From positions 1 through 41,846 of the forward strand of contig CAMAYR010000009.1 of the NCBI GenBank assembly GCA_945862355.1: 41,846 nt of DNA, read 5' to 3'. A model generated the notes under the pieces. The model searched no databases, was not told where the DNA came from, and saw only the letters and a list, made by a program, of their open reading frames with translations. The DNA is from Devosia equisanguinis (lineage in GTDB: Bacteria; Pseudomonadota; Alphaproteobacteria; Rhizobiales; Hyphomicrobiaceae). Shown piece by piece: positions 8,836 through 18,412 of the stretch. Both the position numbers and the translations under genes were made by a program. Each line of letters starts with the position of its first letter. Positions within the stretch are counted from its first letter, which is position 1.

Positions 8836-10779
8836 TCAGCCCGGCAGCTTCGCGTCTGCGGGCCGCAGCGCACCGGCCTTCTCTGCTTCCTCGAGCGTGC
8901 GGGCGAGCTCCTCGCGCGCCTTCTCCGCCTGTCGCTGGCGGTTCCACAGCGACGCATAGAGCCCGTCCTGGGCGAGCAGATCCGCGTGGCGGCCCTGCTC
9001 GACGAGTTGGCCCTGCTCGAGCACGAGGATGTTGTCGGCGTGCACGATGGTCGAAAGGCGATGCGCGATGACGAGCGTTGTTCGATCCTTGGAGATCCGG
9101 TCGAGCGCGTCCTGGATCTCCTTCTCGGTGTGGCTGTCGAGCGCGCTCGTCGCCTCGTCGAGGATCAGGATCGGTGGCGACTTGAGGATAGTCCGGGCAA
9201 TCGCAACGCGCTGCTTCTCGCCGCCGGAGAGCTTCAATCCCCGCTCACCCACCATCGTCTCGTAGCCTTGCGGCATCTGCCGGATGAAACCGTCGATCTG
9301 GGCGAGCCGAGCAGCCTCCTCCACCTCCGCGAGGCTCGCGTCGGCGCGGCCATACTGGATGTTGTACCGGATGTCGTCGTTGAACAGCACGGTATCCTGC
9401 GGCACGACACCCATCGCCCCGCGCAGCGAAGCCTGCGTCACGTTGCGGATGTCCTGGCCGTCGATCGTCACGCGCCCGCCGGCGATGTCGTAAAATCGCA
9501 TCAGGATGCGCGAGATCGTCGACTTGCCCGCACCCGACGGCCCGACGATGGCGACCATCTTGCCCGCTGGCACCTCGAACGACAGGCCTTTCAGGATCGG
9601 CCTGTCCGGCTCGTAGCTGAAGCTCACCTCCTCGAACCGGATCGTCCCACCGGCCACGCCGAGCGGAACCGCGCCGGGCCGGTCCGCGACCTCCGGGTTC
9701 TGCTCGAGGATGTCCATCATCGTCTCGATGTCGAGCAGGCTCTGCTTGATCTCCCGGTACATCGTGCCCATGAAATTGAGCGGGATGAACAGTTGCAGGA
9801 AGATCAGGTTGACCATTGCGAAATGGCCGACGGTGTTCTTGCCCGCCATCACGTCGAGCGCCGACATGACGAGACAGGCGGTAAGGCCGGCTGTGAAGAT
9901 GATGCCCTGCCCGGTGTTGAGAACCGCCAGCGAGATATAGGTGTTGACGCTCGCCTTCTCGTAGACGGCGAGCGACTTGTCGTAGCGCTCCGCCTCGCGC
10001 TTCTCCGCACCGAAATACTTCACCGTCTCGTAGTTCAACAGGCTGTCGACGGCCTTGGTATTGGCCTCCGTATCGCTCTCGTTCATCGTGCGGCGGATCT
10101 TCATCCGCCACTCGGTCGCCCAGAAGGTGAACCACAGATAGAGCGCGATCATCGTGAGGATGGCGACGATGTAGCGCCAGTCGAACTCGATCGCACAAAC
10201 GGTCAGGACGAGGGCCAGTTCGACGATGGTCGGCAGGAACGTCATCAACGTCATGCGCGTTAGCTGCTCGATGCCGTCGCGGCCCCGCTCCAGCACGCGC
10301 GTCAGCCCGCCCGTCTTGCGCTCCAGGTGGAAGCGCAGCGACAGCCGGTGCATATGCTCGAACGCGCCGAGCGCCATCTTGCGCACGGCATGCATGGCGA
10401 CCTTCGCGAACAGACCCTCGCGAACCTGCATCAAAATAGTCATCACGATGCGGACGAGGCCGTAAAGCAGTGTCGCCGCGAGCGGTGCCGCCAGCACCCA
10501 GAACACCGCTTGCCTGGCGTCTGGCTTGCCGTTCACGACGGCCACGAGTGCATCCGTCGCCCACTTCAAGGTGTAGGGCATCATCACGGTGACGAGCTTG
10601 GCCACCACCATGAGGCCAAGCGACAGCAACACAGTGCGCTGCAGATCAGGCCGCTCATGCGGCCAGACGTAAGGCAGCAGCCCGCGCAACACCCGCAGGC
10701 GCGCGGCATTGGGGCGCAGTCGTTGCCAGAAGCTGGCTCTCCCGCCTGCACCGGGAACAACTTTGGAGGAACGTTGCAT
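8836..10779 (-). CDS. ABC transporter ATP-binding/permease protein, Atm1/ABCB7 (heavy-metal/Fe-S export) type
   Basis: Walker A GPSGAGKST, LSGGEKQRVAIART, ILDEATSALD; Atm1-type signatures NYETVKYFGAE and LNFMGTMYREIKQSLLDIE. Confidence 0.92.
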   Translation of the reverse strand: MQRSSKVVPGAGGRASFWQRLRPNAARLRVLRGLLPYVWPHERPDLQRTVLLSLGLMVVAKLVTVMMPYTLKWATDALVAVVNGKPDARQAVFWVLAAPLAATLLYGLVRIVMTILMQVREGLFAKVAMHAVRKMALGAFEHMHRLSLRFHLERKTGGLTRVLERGRDGIEQLTRMTLMTFLPTIVELALVLTVCAIEFDWRYIVAILTMIALYLWFTFWATEWRMKIRRTMNESDTEANTKAVDSLLNYETVKYFGAEKREAERYDKSLAVYEKASVNTYISLAVLNTGQGIIFTAGLTACLVMSALDVMAGKNTVGHFAMVNLIFLQLFIPLNFMGTMYREIKQSLLDIETMMDILEQNPEVADRPGAVPLGVAGGTIRFEEVSFSYEPDRPILKGLSFEVPAGKMVAIVGPSGAGKSTISRILMRFYDIAGGRVTIDGQDIRNVTQASLRGAMGVVPQDTVLFNDDIRYNIQYGRADASLAEVEEAARLAQIDGFIRQMPQGYETMVGERGLKLSGGEKQRVAIARTILKSPPILILDEATSALDSHTEKEIQDALDRISKDRTTLVIAHRLSTIVHADNILVLEQGQLVEQGRHADLLAQDGLYASLWNRQRQAEKAREELARTLEEAEKAGALRPADAKLPG

Positions 10780-10853
10780 GGCCAGGGGTCTTATCGAATG
10801 GACCGGGACTTGTCGACGGCGCTGCCGGACTGTGGAGACGAGCGCAACCCGAC

Positions 10854-10889
10854 AAAAAAACGACGGGCACCGGTCAGTCCCGGTGCCCG
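10854..10889 (-). terminator. Rho-independent terminator for the LysM gene (minus strand)
   Basis: Perfect 10-bp stem CGGGCACCGG / CCGGTGCCCG with 6-nt loop at 10864-10889. On the minus strand it is followed by TCG and T7 (A7 on plus strand at 10854-10860). Confidence 0.85.
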
Positions 10890-10976
10890 CTTCAGCCTCT
10901 CATATCACGACGCTACTCGAACCGCGCCGCCCGAGCCATGGCAGGGCCGTGCGTCGCAGTGGTTCCAGCCCTCAAT

Positions 10977-13382
10977 TCAGCGGCTTACCCGCGGGATAGC
11001 GATACGTTGGCAGGGATAGATCACGTTCGACATGCCGAGCTGGCTCCGGTTGACCTTCCTCAGGAAGCGATAGCGATTGCCATTGCCGTAGTGCATCCGG
11101 GCGATGTGCCACAACGAGTCGCCGCGTTGCACGACGTACCAGCCCCCCTGTTTGACACGCTTTCCGGCAACTTGACGACACACGCCGGGGCATACCCGCT
11201 TGATCGCGACCTTGGCGTGCTTCAGCTTGCCGCCGGCACTCCCCATCTGACGCGAACTGCCGGTCCCGGCCAGGCGCTTGGCCGGCCGAACCGTGCGTTG
11301 GACTCTGGCCCGCGAAGCGACCGCGACGGGGGCCCCAACCTTACTCCCAGCCTTACTCAAAGCAGGCTTGTCCGCGGCAGCTTTCGCCGCGGCAGCCTTG
11401 GCCGCAGCTGCTTTCTCGGCAGCAGCCTTGTCGACTGCGGCTTTGGCCACAGCGGCCTCTGTAGCCCGCTTCGCGTTCTCCGCAGCGCGGCGTTCCTGCT
11501 CGACCTTGGCTTTGGTGATGCGAGCAGCTTCCGCGGCCTGCCGGTCACTCACGGCCTTGGCCGCATCGGCCACTCGCCTGGCCTCCGTTTGCGCCTTGGC
11601 CGCAGCGACTTGCCGCGCCTTCTCCGCACGAGCAGCAGCCGCAGCAGCAACCGCCACCGCAGCTGAGGCAGCCTTGGCGTCGGCCTCGGCCTTCTGCTTG
11701 GCCTCCGCTTCCACCTTTGCCTTCGCCACAGCCGCTGCAGCGACGCGTCGCGCTTCCAGCTCTGCCCGGGATTTCGCCTCGGCGTCGGCCTTCGCCTTCT
11801 CGTCGTCTTCAGCCTTGGCACGTGCCGCCGCCGCCACACGGCGCGCCTCATTCTCGGCGCGGGCTTTCGCCTCGGCCTCAGCCTTGGACTTTGCCGCGGC
11901 CGCAGCTGCGACCGCAGCAAGGCGGCGAGCCTCCTGCTCGGCGCGCACTTTGGCATCGGCTTCTGCGCGCGCCTTGGCATCGGCCTCTGCTCTGGCTCTC
12001 GCCACCGCGTCGGCCTTGGCCTTGGCGGCAGCAGCTGCAGCGACGCGACGAGCATCCTCGTCGGCCTTGGCTCGCGCAGCCTCGCCATCCGCCTTGGCCT
12101 TGGCAGCAACAGCAGCCGCGGCGATGCGACGGGCCTCCTCGTCGGCCTTGGCCTTCTGCTCGGCGAGACGCTTGGCCTCCGCCTCCCGGCGCTGCTGCTC
12201 GGCAAGACGTGCCGCCTCCTCGACTGCTCTCGGCTGGGCGACCGGTGCTGTTGGCGCCATCACCGCCACCGTCGATATCCCTGCTGGCACCGACTTCGGC
12301 GACGGCATCGCAGACTCGCTCGGATTGGGATCCGACAACCGCCTTACGACCACGGCCTGGTACTGCCTCTTCGCTCTGTCGAGCCAATCCGTCACGGCTT
12401 CTTGCGCCTGCTCGAAGTAATCCTTTTCCGCAGTAGCGGGAGCCGCCGCATTCGCGCCCCCCGCATTCGTAGTAGATGCCAACGGCAATTGCCCCACGCG
12501 CTGCGAGAGCGGCGATGGCGCCTTTGGCGTAGACGTCGCAGGCGGTGTCGTGGTCGACTGCGCAGCCGCCGTGCGCGTCGGCGTTGCCGCTGGAGCGGCT
12601 GCCGCAAGACTGGCTGCCGGCTCGCCCGCCGACAGCTGTTTGACGATCACGCCTTGATACTGGCGATTGGCACGCTCGAGCCACTCCCAAACGGGATTGA
12701 GAAAATCGTCCTCGCCCCGCCCACCTGGCGCACGGGCGGCCGACCGCTCGCCAGCTCCGACCTGAGCCACCCTCGTCTCGGGAGTTCTCACTTCGGCAAT
12801 TCTCGGTTGAGGTCCGGCGGCCGCACCTGACACCGTTGGCGCGTGCTTGGTATCCGCTTGGGCGACACGAGTCTCCGCTTGCTTTGCGGGCCCCTTGCTC
12901 ATGATTTCGTCGAAACGCTTCGTTGCCGCTTCGGCAAGCGTACCCGCCCGAATCAGTTGCTCTTCTGCGTTTCCACCAGCAATTCTGGACAGTGCCGCAC
13001 GCGCGGGCCCTCCATCAGCCGGCAGCGCCACGCGCACATCATCGCCCGAGACATCCCGGTCGACACCGACCGTGCGTGACGTCACGCTGATCCGGTAATC
13101 GCCGGCCTCCAGCGGACGGGAGGTCTCGACCCGCCACAGGCCATTGTCTCCTGCCACACCATGTCCGAACAGCCGACCGTTCGCGCGAAGTACGACATGG
13201 GCACCGGGCGCGCTCTTGCCCTCCACCAGTCCGACCTGACCCGCACCGATCGCAATCCGCTCGATGACGGGTGCAGCGGTGCCCGTTGCCCTGGCAGGTC
13301 CAAACGGGGACACGACGATTCCGGCCGCAGCCACGGAAAGTCCCACCGCAACGGCTGCGATGGCGATACGCGAGCACATCAT
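10977..13382 (-). CDS. Ala/Lys-rich TolA-like protein with N-terminal Ig-like region and C-terminal LysM domain
   Basis: MMCSRIAIAAVAVGLSVAAAG signal-like start; Ig-like segment (VEGKSAPGAHVVLRANGRLFGHGVAGDNGLWRVETSRPLEAGDYRI); long A/K/E/R repeat; C-terminal YVVQRGDSLWHIARMHYGNGNRYRFLRKVN...IYPCQRIAIP = LysM. Confidence 0.85.
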   Translation of the reverse strand: MMCSRIAIAAVAVGLSVAAAGIVVSPFGPARATGTAAPVIERIAIGAGQVGLVEGKSAPGAHVVLRANGRLFGHGVAGDNGLWRVETSRPLEAGDYRISVTSRTVGVDRDVSGDDVRVALPADGGPARAALSRIAGGNAEEQLIRAGTLAEAATKRFDEIMSKGPAKQAETRVAQADTKHAPTVSGAAAGPQPRIAEVRTPETRVAQVGAGERSAARAPGGRGEDDFLNPVWEWLERANRQYQGVIVKQLSAGEPAASLAAAAPAATPTRTAAAQSTTTPPATSTPKAPSPLSQRVGQLPLASTTNAGGANAAAPATAEKDYFEQAQEAVTDWLDRAKRQYQAVVVRRLSDPNPSESAMPSPKSVPAGISTVAVMAPTAPVAQPRAVEEAARLAEQQRREAEAKRLAEQKAKADEEARRIAAAAVAAKAKADGEAARAKADEDARRVAAAAAAKAKADAVARARAEADAKARAEADAKVRAEQEARRLAAVAAAAAAKSKAEAEAKARAENEARRVAAAARAKAEDDEKAKADAEAKSRAELEARRVAAAAVAKAKVEAEAKQKAEADAKAASAAVAVAAAAAARAEKARQVAAAKAQTEARRVADAAKAVSDRQAAEAARITKAKVEQERRAAENAKRATEAAVAKAAVDKAAAEKAAAAKAAAAKAAADKPALSKAGSKVGAPVAVASRARVQRTVRPAKRLAGTGSSRQMGSAGGKLKHAKVAIKRVCPGVCRQVAGKRVKQGGWYVVQRGDSLWHIARMHYGNGNRYRFLRKVNRSQLGMSNVIYPCQRIAIPRVSR
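11355..12230 (-). repeat. Region encoding degenerate Ala/Lys/Glu-rich coiled-coil repeats
   Basis: Repeated units such as KA(R/E)AE(A/N)EARRVAAAA(V)AKAKA(E/D)AEAKARAE in the translated LysM protein. Confidence 0.85.
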
Positions 13383-13850
13383 GTTCTTTTCATCCTCCAC
13401 GCCGCGGCAGCCCCCAAGACCCGAGGCGACCCACCCGGCTCCACCCTTCGGCGGCCGGCGCAACTCTACCGTCCCGGATCGAAACAATACCTGCTCTGCC
13501 CGCGCCCCGCCAGCATTCGTCTATGTTTCCTTAACTCCGAGCAGCAGTAACGATCCGTAAGCGAACGTTATCCACCGGTGGACGAGCCGAATGCTCCCGC
13601 CAGATCGCCCTTGCGCAGCGCTCCAGCCGGACCGGACAGCCCCGCCGCCCACCAGCCCACCCCGGCTGCCCCCGGGTTGCAGCCACCTCCGCACCCGCGC
13701 CGCCGCCGCAATTTCGACCGCGTTAGGGCTCAGTGCTGACGCCACTTTCCACGAAGCAGAAGACTTGTGCTTGCCTCGCCGAAATGCAAGGTCGAGCGTC
13801 GAACGAGTAACTTGAACATCGAGCCGACAGACGGACGCGAAGACCCAACT

Positions 13851-14501
13851 ATGACAAAGCGCAAGACCGCCGACAAATCCATCACTCCACCACGCCATAT
13901 TGCTACCGACCGGCTCAAAAGCATCTGCGTATATTGCGGCTCGGGCAACGGATCGAGCCCCGCTTACGCGACTGCGGCCAGAACACTCGGAAAAGCAATG
14001 GCCAAATCAGGCGTCGAGCTCGTCTACGGTGGGGGCAGCCTCGGCTTGATGGGCGAGGTCGCGACCTCTGTACTGAAGAACGGCGGCCGGGTCACCGGCA
14101 TCATCCCGACCTTCCTGATGAATCGCGAGCGCATGCTCTCCAGCGTCCAGGAAATGGTGATGACGGAGGACATGCATCAGCGCAAGATGGAGATGTTCAA
14201 GCGCTCGGACGCCTTCGTCGCCCTGCCGGGCGGTATCGGTACACTGGAGGAACTCGTCGAGCAGCTCACCTGGTCGCAGCTCGGCCGCCACCAGAAACCC
14301 ATTATCGTCGCCAACATTGAGGGGTTCTGGACACCTTTCCTCTCGCTGTTGCGACACATGGGCAAGGAGAGCTTCATCCGGCCGGGCCTGGAGATCACCT
14401 ATCATGTCGTCGACCGCGCCCAGGACATCCTGCCGACCGCGCTCGACGCCATGAAGGCAACCGACGAAAAGCGCGAGGCGGAGATAGCCGAGCACTTCTG
14501 A
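13851..14501 (+). CDS. LOG-family protein (TIGR00730-type; putative nucleotide 5'-monophosphate nucleosidase)
   Basis: ICVYCGSGNGSSPAYA, ELVYGGGSLGLMG, LPGGIGTLEELVEQLTWSQLG. Confidence 0.92.
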   Translation: MTKRKTADKSITPPRHIATDRLKSICVYCGSGNGSSPAYATAARTLGKAMAKSGVELVYGGGSLGLMGEVATSVLKNGGRVTGIIPTFLMNRERMLSSVQEMVMTEDMHQRKMEMFKRSDAFVALPGGIGTLEELVEQLTWSQLGRHQKPIIVANIEGFWTPFLSLLRHMGKESFIRPGLEITYHVVDRAQDILPTALDAMKATDEKREAEIAEHF

Positions 14502-14740
14502 CCGGGCACGCCGGCCTGTCTGCAAGCGCCGAACGCTTACCGAGTGGGGGAACGCATGGCGCGGATTGCGAGGGTGCCAGCCGACCGGTACAATGCCGGC
14601 CTGATCCTTATAATGGCGCCGCACGCCTCGCAACTCGCTGAAGATGTCGAGGCGATGGCTCCGCTCGGCGGATCGAATATTTCGCTCGCCGATGTGACGC
14701 GCCACGCATTGCCCGTTTGGCAACGCCCGGGAGATCGACG

Positions 14741-15715
14741 TTGAACTCGTTTCTCGATCCGCAGGCGCTGAGCGCACACAAAAAGCAGAACGCATTGCAT
14801 ACCGGCCTGCTGTTCGCCGGATTGGCGGTGCTGGTGGCCGCATCATCCTGGCTGGTGTTCGGACTTTCGGGGCTCGCCTGGTCGGCCGTGCTGCTCGGGC
14901 TGCTACTGCTGACGATGCCGAGCATGCCACCCGAGTTACTTATGCGGATGTACCGCGCGCGGCTCGTCGCCCCACTACCCGACGATCAGCTGAGCGAGCT
15001 GTTGGACAGCCTCACCGAGCGTGCCCAATTGCCCCGCCGCCCCGCGCTCTACGTCGTGCCCAGCATGGCGCTCAACGCCTTCGCGGCCGGCAAGCCGGAC
15101 AACGCCGCGATCGCCCTCACCGAAGGCTTGCTGCGCCGCCTTACTCTGCGCGAAATCGCCGGCGTCATGGCACACGAGCTCTCCCACATCCGCAACAACG
15201 ACTTGTGGGTGATGGGTGTCGCTGACGCGCTGACGCGGATGACACAGGTGATGTCTTTCCTCGCCGTTTTTCTGGCGATGCTGAACCTCCTGGCGGCAAT
15301 CCAGGGCGAGCAGTACGTCGCGTGGGCGGCCGTGTTCTTCCTCTACCTCTCGCCTCTTCTTTCCAACATTCTCCAACTCGGTCTCTCCCGGACCAGGGAA
15401 TACGACGCCGACCTCGAGGCCGCACAGATGACGGGCGATCCCCTGGGGCTTGCCGCCGCGTTGCGTCGCCTGGAGAACCACACCGGCCGCATCTGGGAGG
15501 ATGTGATGCTCCCCGCGCCCGGACGACGGGTCGCTTACCCATCGATCCTGCGCTCCCACCCGCCAACCGAGAAGCGCATCGAACGTCTCGTCGCGCTCAC
15601 GGCAGAACCCTCCCTGCCGCCGCTGGTGTTTTCCGACCGCCCGCTGATCTCGCTCGTCGGCTTCGGCCCGGTAGGCATGCGGCCGCGCATCCGCTTCCCC
15701 GGCGTCTATTTCTGA
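14741..15715 (+). CDS. M48-family zinc metalloprotease (HtpX-like), probable TTG start
   Basis: GVMAHELSHIRNNDLWVMG (HExxH) and SRTREYDADLEAA, with TM segments. TTG at 14741 is preceded by GGGAGA at 6-nt spacing; no ATG near the N-terminus. Confidence 0.88.
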   Translation: MNSFLDPQALSAHKKQNALHTGLLFAGLAVLVAASSWLVFGLSGLAWSAVLLGLLLLTMPSMPPELLMRMYRARLVAPLPDDQLSELLDSLTERAQLPRRPALYVVPSMALNAFAAGKPDNAAIALTEGLLRRLTLREIAGVMAHELSHIRNNDLWVMGVADALTRMTQVMSFLAVFLAMLNLLAAIQGEQYVAWAAVFFLYLSPLLSNILQLGLSRTREYDADLEAAQMTGDPLGLAAALRRLENHTGRIWEDVMLPAPGRRVAYPSILRSHPPTEKRIERLVALTAEPSLPPLVFSDRPLISLVGFGPVGMRPRIRFPGVYF

Positions 15716-15848
15716 CGCGCACGCGTTCATGACCAGTTCAGGGCGGCTTTGCGATACGTCACGCTGCGTCCGTGGGTCACTTCGACGAGATGCGCCGCCG
15801 CCCGCATCCCCGTGAGCGCGGTGCCCGAACCCACAAGCGAGGGCAGCC

Positions 15849-16967
15849 ATGTTGGCAACCATGTCGAATACTCGACCGACTTCAGGATTGATGCGGATCA
15901 TCTTGGCCGGGCTGCTCGGCCTCATGACGATGCTGACGCCACATCTGGCTGCCCCGGCCGCCGCCCAGGGCTATGATCGAGATCCCGCCTATGCCGAGTT
16001 CTACGAGACGCTCGACCAGCACGGCGAATGGGTCGTCCACCCCCGTTACGGCCAGACCTGGGTCCCTTATGCGAACGAAGACCGCGCCTGGCGACCATAT
16101 TCCCGCGGACAATGGGCATACACCGAGCAGCACGGCTGGCTCTGGGATACCGAGGAGGAGTTCGGCTGGGTCGTCTACCATTACGGCCGCTGGCTTATGG
16201 ACGATCGCCACGGCTGGATGTGGGTGCCGGGAACCGAGTGGGGGCCCGCCTGGGTTGCCTGGCGCGAAGGCGACGACGTCATAGGATGGGCGCCGCTGCC
16301 GCCGGAAGCCGACTTCGACAATTCCGGCGAGTTGGTCTTCGATGCCTACGCCTCCTCGCGCTACGCGCCGATGTGGATGTTCGTGGCCCCCGCGATGCTG
16401 ACGATGCCGGCGATCTATCGCCATTTCTATCCGCGCAATAGAGCCAGTTTCTACTTCGGCCGCTCCCGCTCCGCGACCTTTTACGGGTTCCGGGATCGCC
16501 GCGTGTTCAATCGCGGCATCGACCGCCGCTTCATCGAGCAGCGCGCCCGCAGGCCCGTACCGATCATCCGGATCCAACCCGTTGAGCGGCCACGCGACAT
16601 CGATCGCCGCCGTCCTCGCGACGACCGTCGCCAGATCGGCATCTACCGGCCCAACCTGCCGCCTCCGGGTGCACGCCCACCTGTCGGCCGGGGTGATCGC
16701 GATCGGCGCCCGCCGTTCGATGGCCGCGGCCCCCGCCCTGGTGCGGGCCCAGGCCCCGGCTTGATCCCACGCCCCGGCACACCGCCGCCGAGCCCCGGCG
16801 TCGGATTGCCGCCCGGGTCGCCAACCCCCGGGCATCGATCGACCGAACATCCAGCCAGGCTTCGGCAGGCCCAACCCAGGCCGGCCCGAACTTGGAAGGC
16901 CCGAACTTGGAAGGCCAGAGTTCGGAAGGCCCGGCGAAAATCGCACGCCCCCACGCTTCGATGGTAG
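15849..16967 (+). CDS. DUF6600-like secreted protein, apparently frameshifted near 16825-16832
   Basis: Signal-like N-terminus; WVVHPRYGQTWVPY, GQWAYTEQHGWLWDTEEEFGWVVYHYGRWLMDDRHGWMWVPGTEWGPAWVAWREGDDVIGWAPLPP. Frame changes to a low-quality translation after about 16830. Confidence 0.8.
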   Translation: MLATMSNTRPTSGLMRIILAGLLGLMTMLTPHLAAPAAAQGYDRDPAYAEFYETLDQHGEWVVHPRYGQTWVPYANEDRAWRPYSRGQWAYTEQHGWLWDTEEEFGWVVYHYGRWLMDDRHGWMWVPGTEWGPAWVAWREGDDVIGWAPLPPEADFDNSGELVFDAYASSRYAPMWMFVAPAMLTMPAIYRHFYPRNRASFYFGRSRSATFYGFRDRRVFNRGIDRRFIEQRARRPVPIIRIQPVERPRDIDRRRPRDDRRQIGIYRPNLPPPGARPPVGRGDRDRRPPFDGRGPRPGAGPGPGLIPRPGTPPPSPGVGLPPGSPTPGHRSTEHPARLRQAQPRPARTWKARTWKARVRKARRKSHAPTLRW

Positions 16968-17409
16968 CGTAAGGCCGCCTGCACCCATAGCAGCGCCGCC
17001 GCCCGCCAATCCGCCGCCGCCACCGCCGCGCACTGGGGGACCGCGGATCGAGGCCCCGCCCGTCCGGCAACCTGGAAACGCCCCGTCCGGACCGGGCCGG
17101 TTCGAGGAGCGCCGCCGCTTGGATGGCGGCGCAAGACCTCCCATCCCCGGCGTGGCCCCGTCTGTCCCGCCCCCGCGGCCACAAGTGCAGGTCCCGCCGC
17201 CGCGACCGCAGATCCAGGCCCCGCCGCCACCGCCGCGGGCAGCCCCACAACCTCAGCCCCAGCGCCAGCCGCCGCCGCCGCCACCGCCGCGAGCAGCCCC
17301 ACAACCCCAGCCCCAACGGCAGCCGCCGCCGGCGGCGCCGCCGCAGAAGCGTCCGCCGCAGGCGGGATCAGCCGACGACGCTCGACCTCGCGGTAACCCA
17401 CGCCAGTAG
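16833..17409 (+). other. Out-of-frame continuation of the DUF6600-like gene (Pro-rich C-terminus)
   Basis: Plus frame starting at positions congruent to 1 mod 3 reads ...PGIDRPNIQPGFGRPNPGRPELGRPELGRPEFGRPGENRTPPRFDGSVRPPAPIAAPPPANPPPPPP... through to the 17409 stop without interruption. Confidence 0.75.
17227..17334 (+). repeat. 54-nt tandem duplication in the Pro-rich tail
   Basis: 17227-17280 and 17281-17334 are identical except for 5 substitutions; each encodes PPPRAAPQPQPQRQPPP-type units. Confidence 0.9.
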
Positions 17410-17461
17410 ACCTATGCTGGCGTGCATGAAGGCTGGCTCCTCGACGTGGTAAGCTCTCTCC

Positions 17462-18412
17462 ATGAGCGATGAACGAACGCCGGCCGACATCTCCCCCCTC
17501 CTCGCGGGCCTCCTGGCCGGTGATCGCCGCGCCATTGCGCGCACCTGCACCTTGCTCGAGACCATGAAGCCCGGTGCGCTCGAGCTTATCGCTGCCCTCG
17601 CCCCTCGGCTCGGCCGCGCGCTCGTCACCGGCTTCACCGGTCCGCCAGGCGCGGGCAAGTCGACCCTGGTCAACGCCTATATCCGCCACCTTCGCACGAA
17701 GAACCGCAGGGTCGCGGTAATCGCTGTCGATCCCTCCAGCCCCGTCAGCGGTGGCGCCATTCTCGGCGACAGGGTCCGCATGACAGCCGCCGTCGAGGAC
17801 GACGGCGTGTTCGTTCGCGCACTCGCCTCGCGTGGCGCACTAGGCGGCCTTTCACCGGCTGCGGTGCGCATCATCGACGCTCTCGACGGCGCAGGCTTCG
17901 ACGACGTGCTGCTCGAGACGGTCGGCACCGGCCAGAGCGAGATCGACGTCGCCCAGGTGGCCGATGTCCGCGTCGTGATCGCCGCCCCCGGTCTCGGCGA
18001 CGACATCCAGGCAATGAAATCCGGTCACCTCGAGATCGCCGACGTCGTGGTCGTCAACAAGGGCGACTTGCCCGGCGCCGAGATCACGCGAACGCAGCTC
18101 TCAGCAACGCTTGGAATGCGCGCAGGCGGCCTGAGCTCGGTGCCGATCCTCAAGACGACCGCCACTACGGGCGACGGCATCGATGCGCTCGCCGCTGCGG
18201 TCGCGCGTGCCGCCGAGCCCCGGTTGGCAGCCGGCCCGGCAACGCGGCGGCGTCGGCGCGCCCGCTATCTGATCGCACGCGCCGCCGCCGAACTCGTCGC
18301 CGAGCGCATCCGCAGCGAGAGCACCGTCGATCTCGACCGCCTCGCCGACGAGGTCCTGCTCGGCAAGGCCCTCCCGGCCGAGGCCGCCGCCCGCTTTCTG
18401 GATCACGGATAG
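17462..18412 (+). CDS. meaB: Methylmalonyl-CoA mutase-associated GTPase MeaB (ArgK/LAO family)
   Basis: GFTGPPGAGKSTLVNAYIRHLR, VIAVDPSSPVSGGAILGDRVRM, ETVGTGQSEIDVAQVADVRVVIAAPGLGDDIQAMKSG, VVNKGD. Confidence 0.93.
   Translation: MSDERTPADISPLLAGLLAGDRRAIARTCTLLETMKPGALELIAALAPRLGRALVTGFTGPPGAGKSTLVNAYIRHLRTKNRRVAVIAVDPSSPVSGGAILGDRVRMTAAVEDDGVFVRALASRGALGGLSPAAVRIIDALDGAGFDDVLLETVGTGQSEIDVAQVADVRVVIAAPGLGDDIQAMKSGHLEIADVVVVNKGDLPGAEITRTQLSATLGMRAGGLSSVPILKTTATTGDGIDALAAAVARAAEPRLAAGPATRRRRRARYLIARAAAELVAERIRSESTVDLDRLADEVLLGKALPAEAAARFLDHG

Noticed and set aside
8986-10263. 425-aa plus-strand ORF
   Set aside because: Antisense to the ABC transporter; Asp/His/Arg-rich composition with no motif.
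11278-12420. 380-aa Ala/Ser-rich plus-strand ORF resembling a repetitive protein
   Set aside because: It is the complementary strand of the Ala/Lys repeat region of the LysM protein; the repeat explains the open frame.
13568-13577. TTATCCACC, one mismatch from a DnaA box
   Set aside because: Single isolated near-match, not a cluster, so no support for an origin there.
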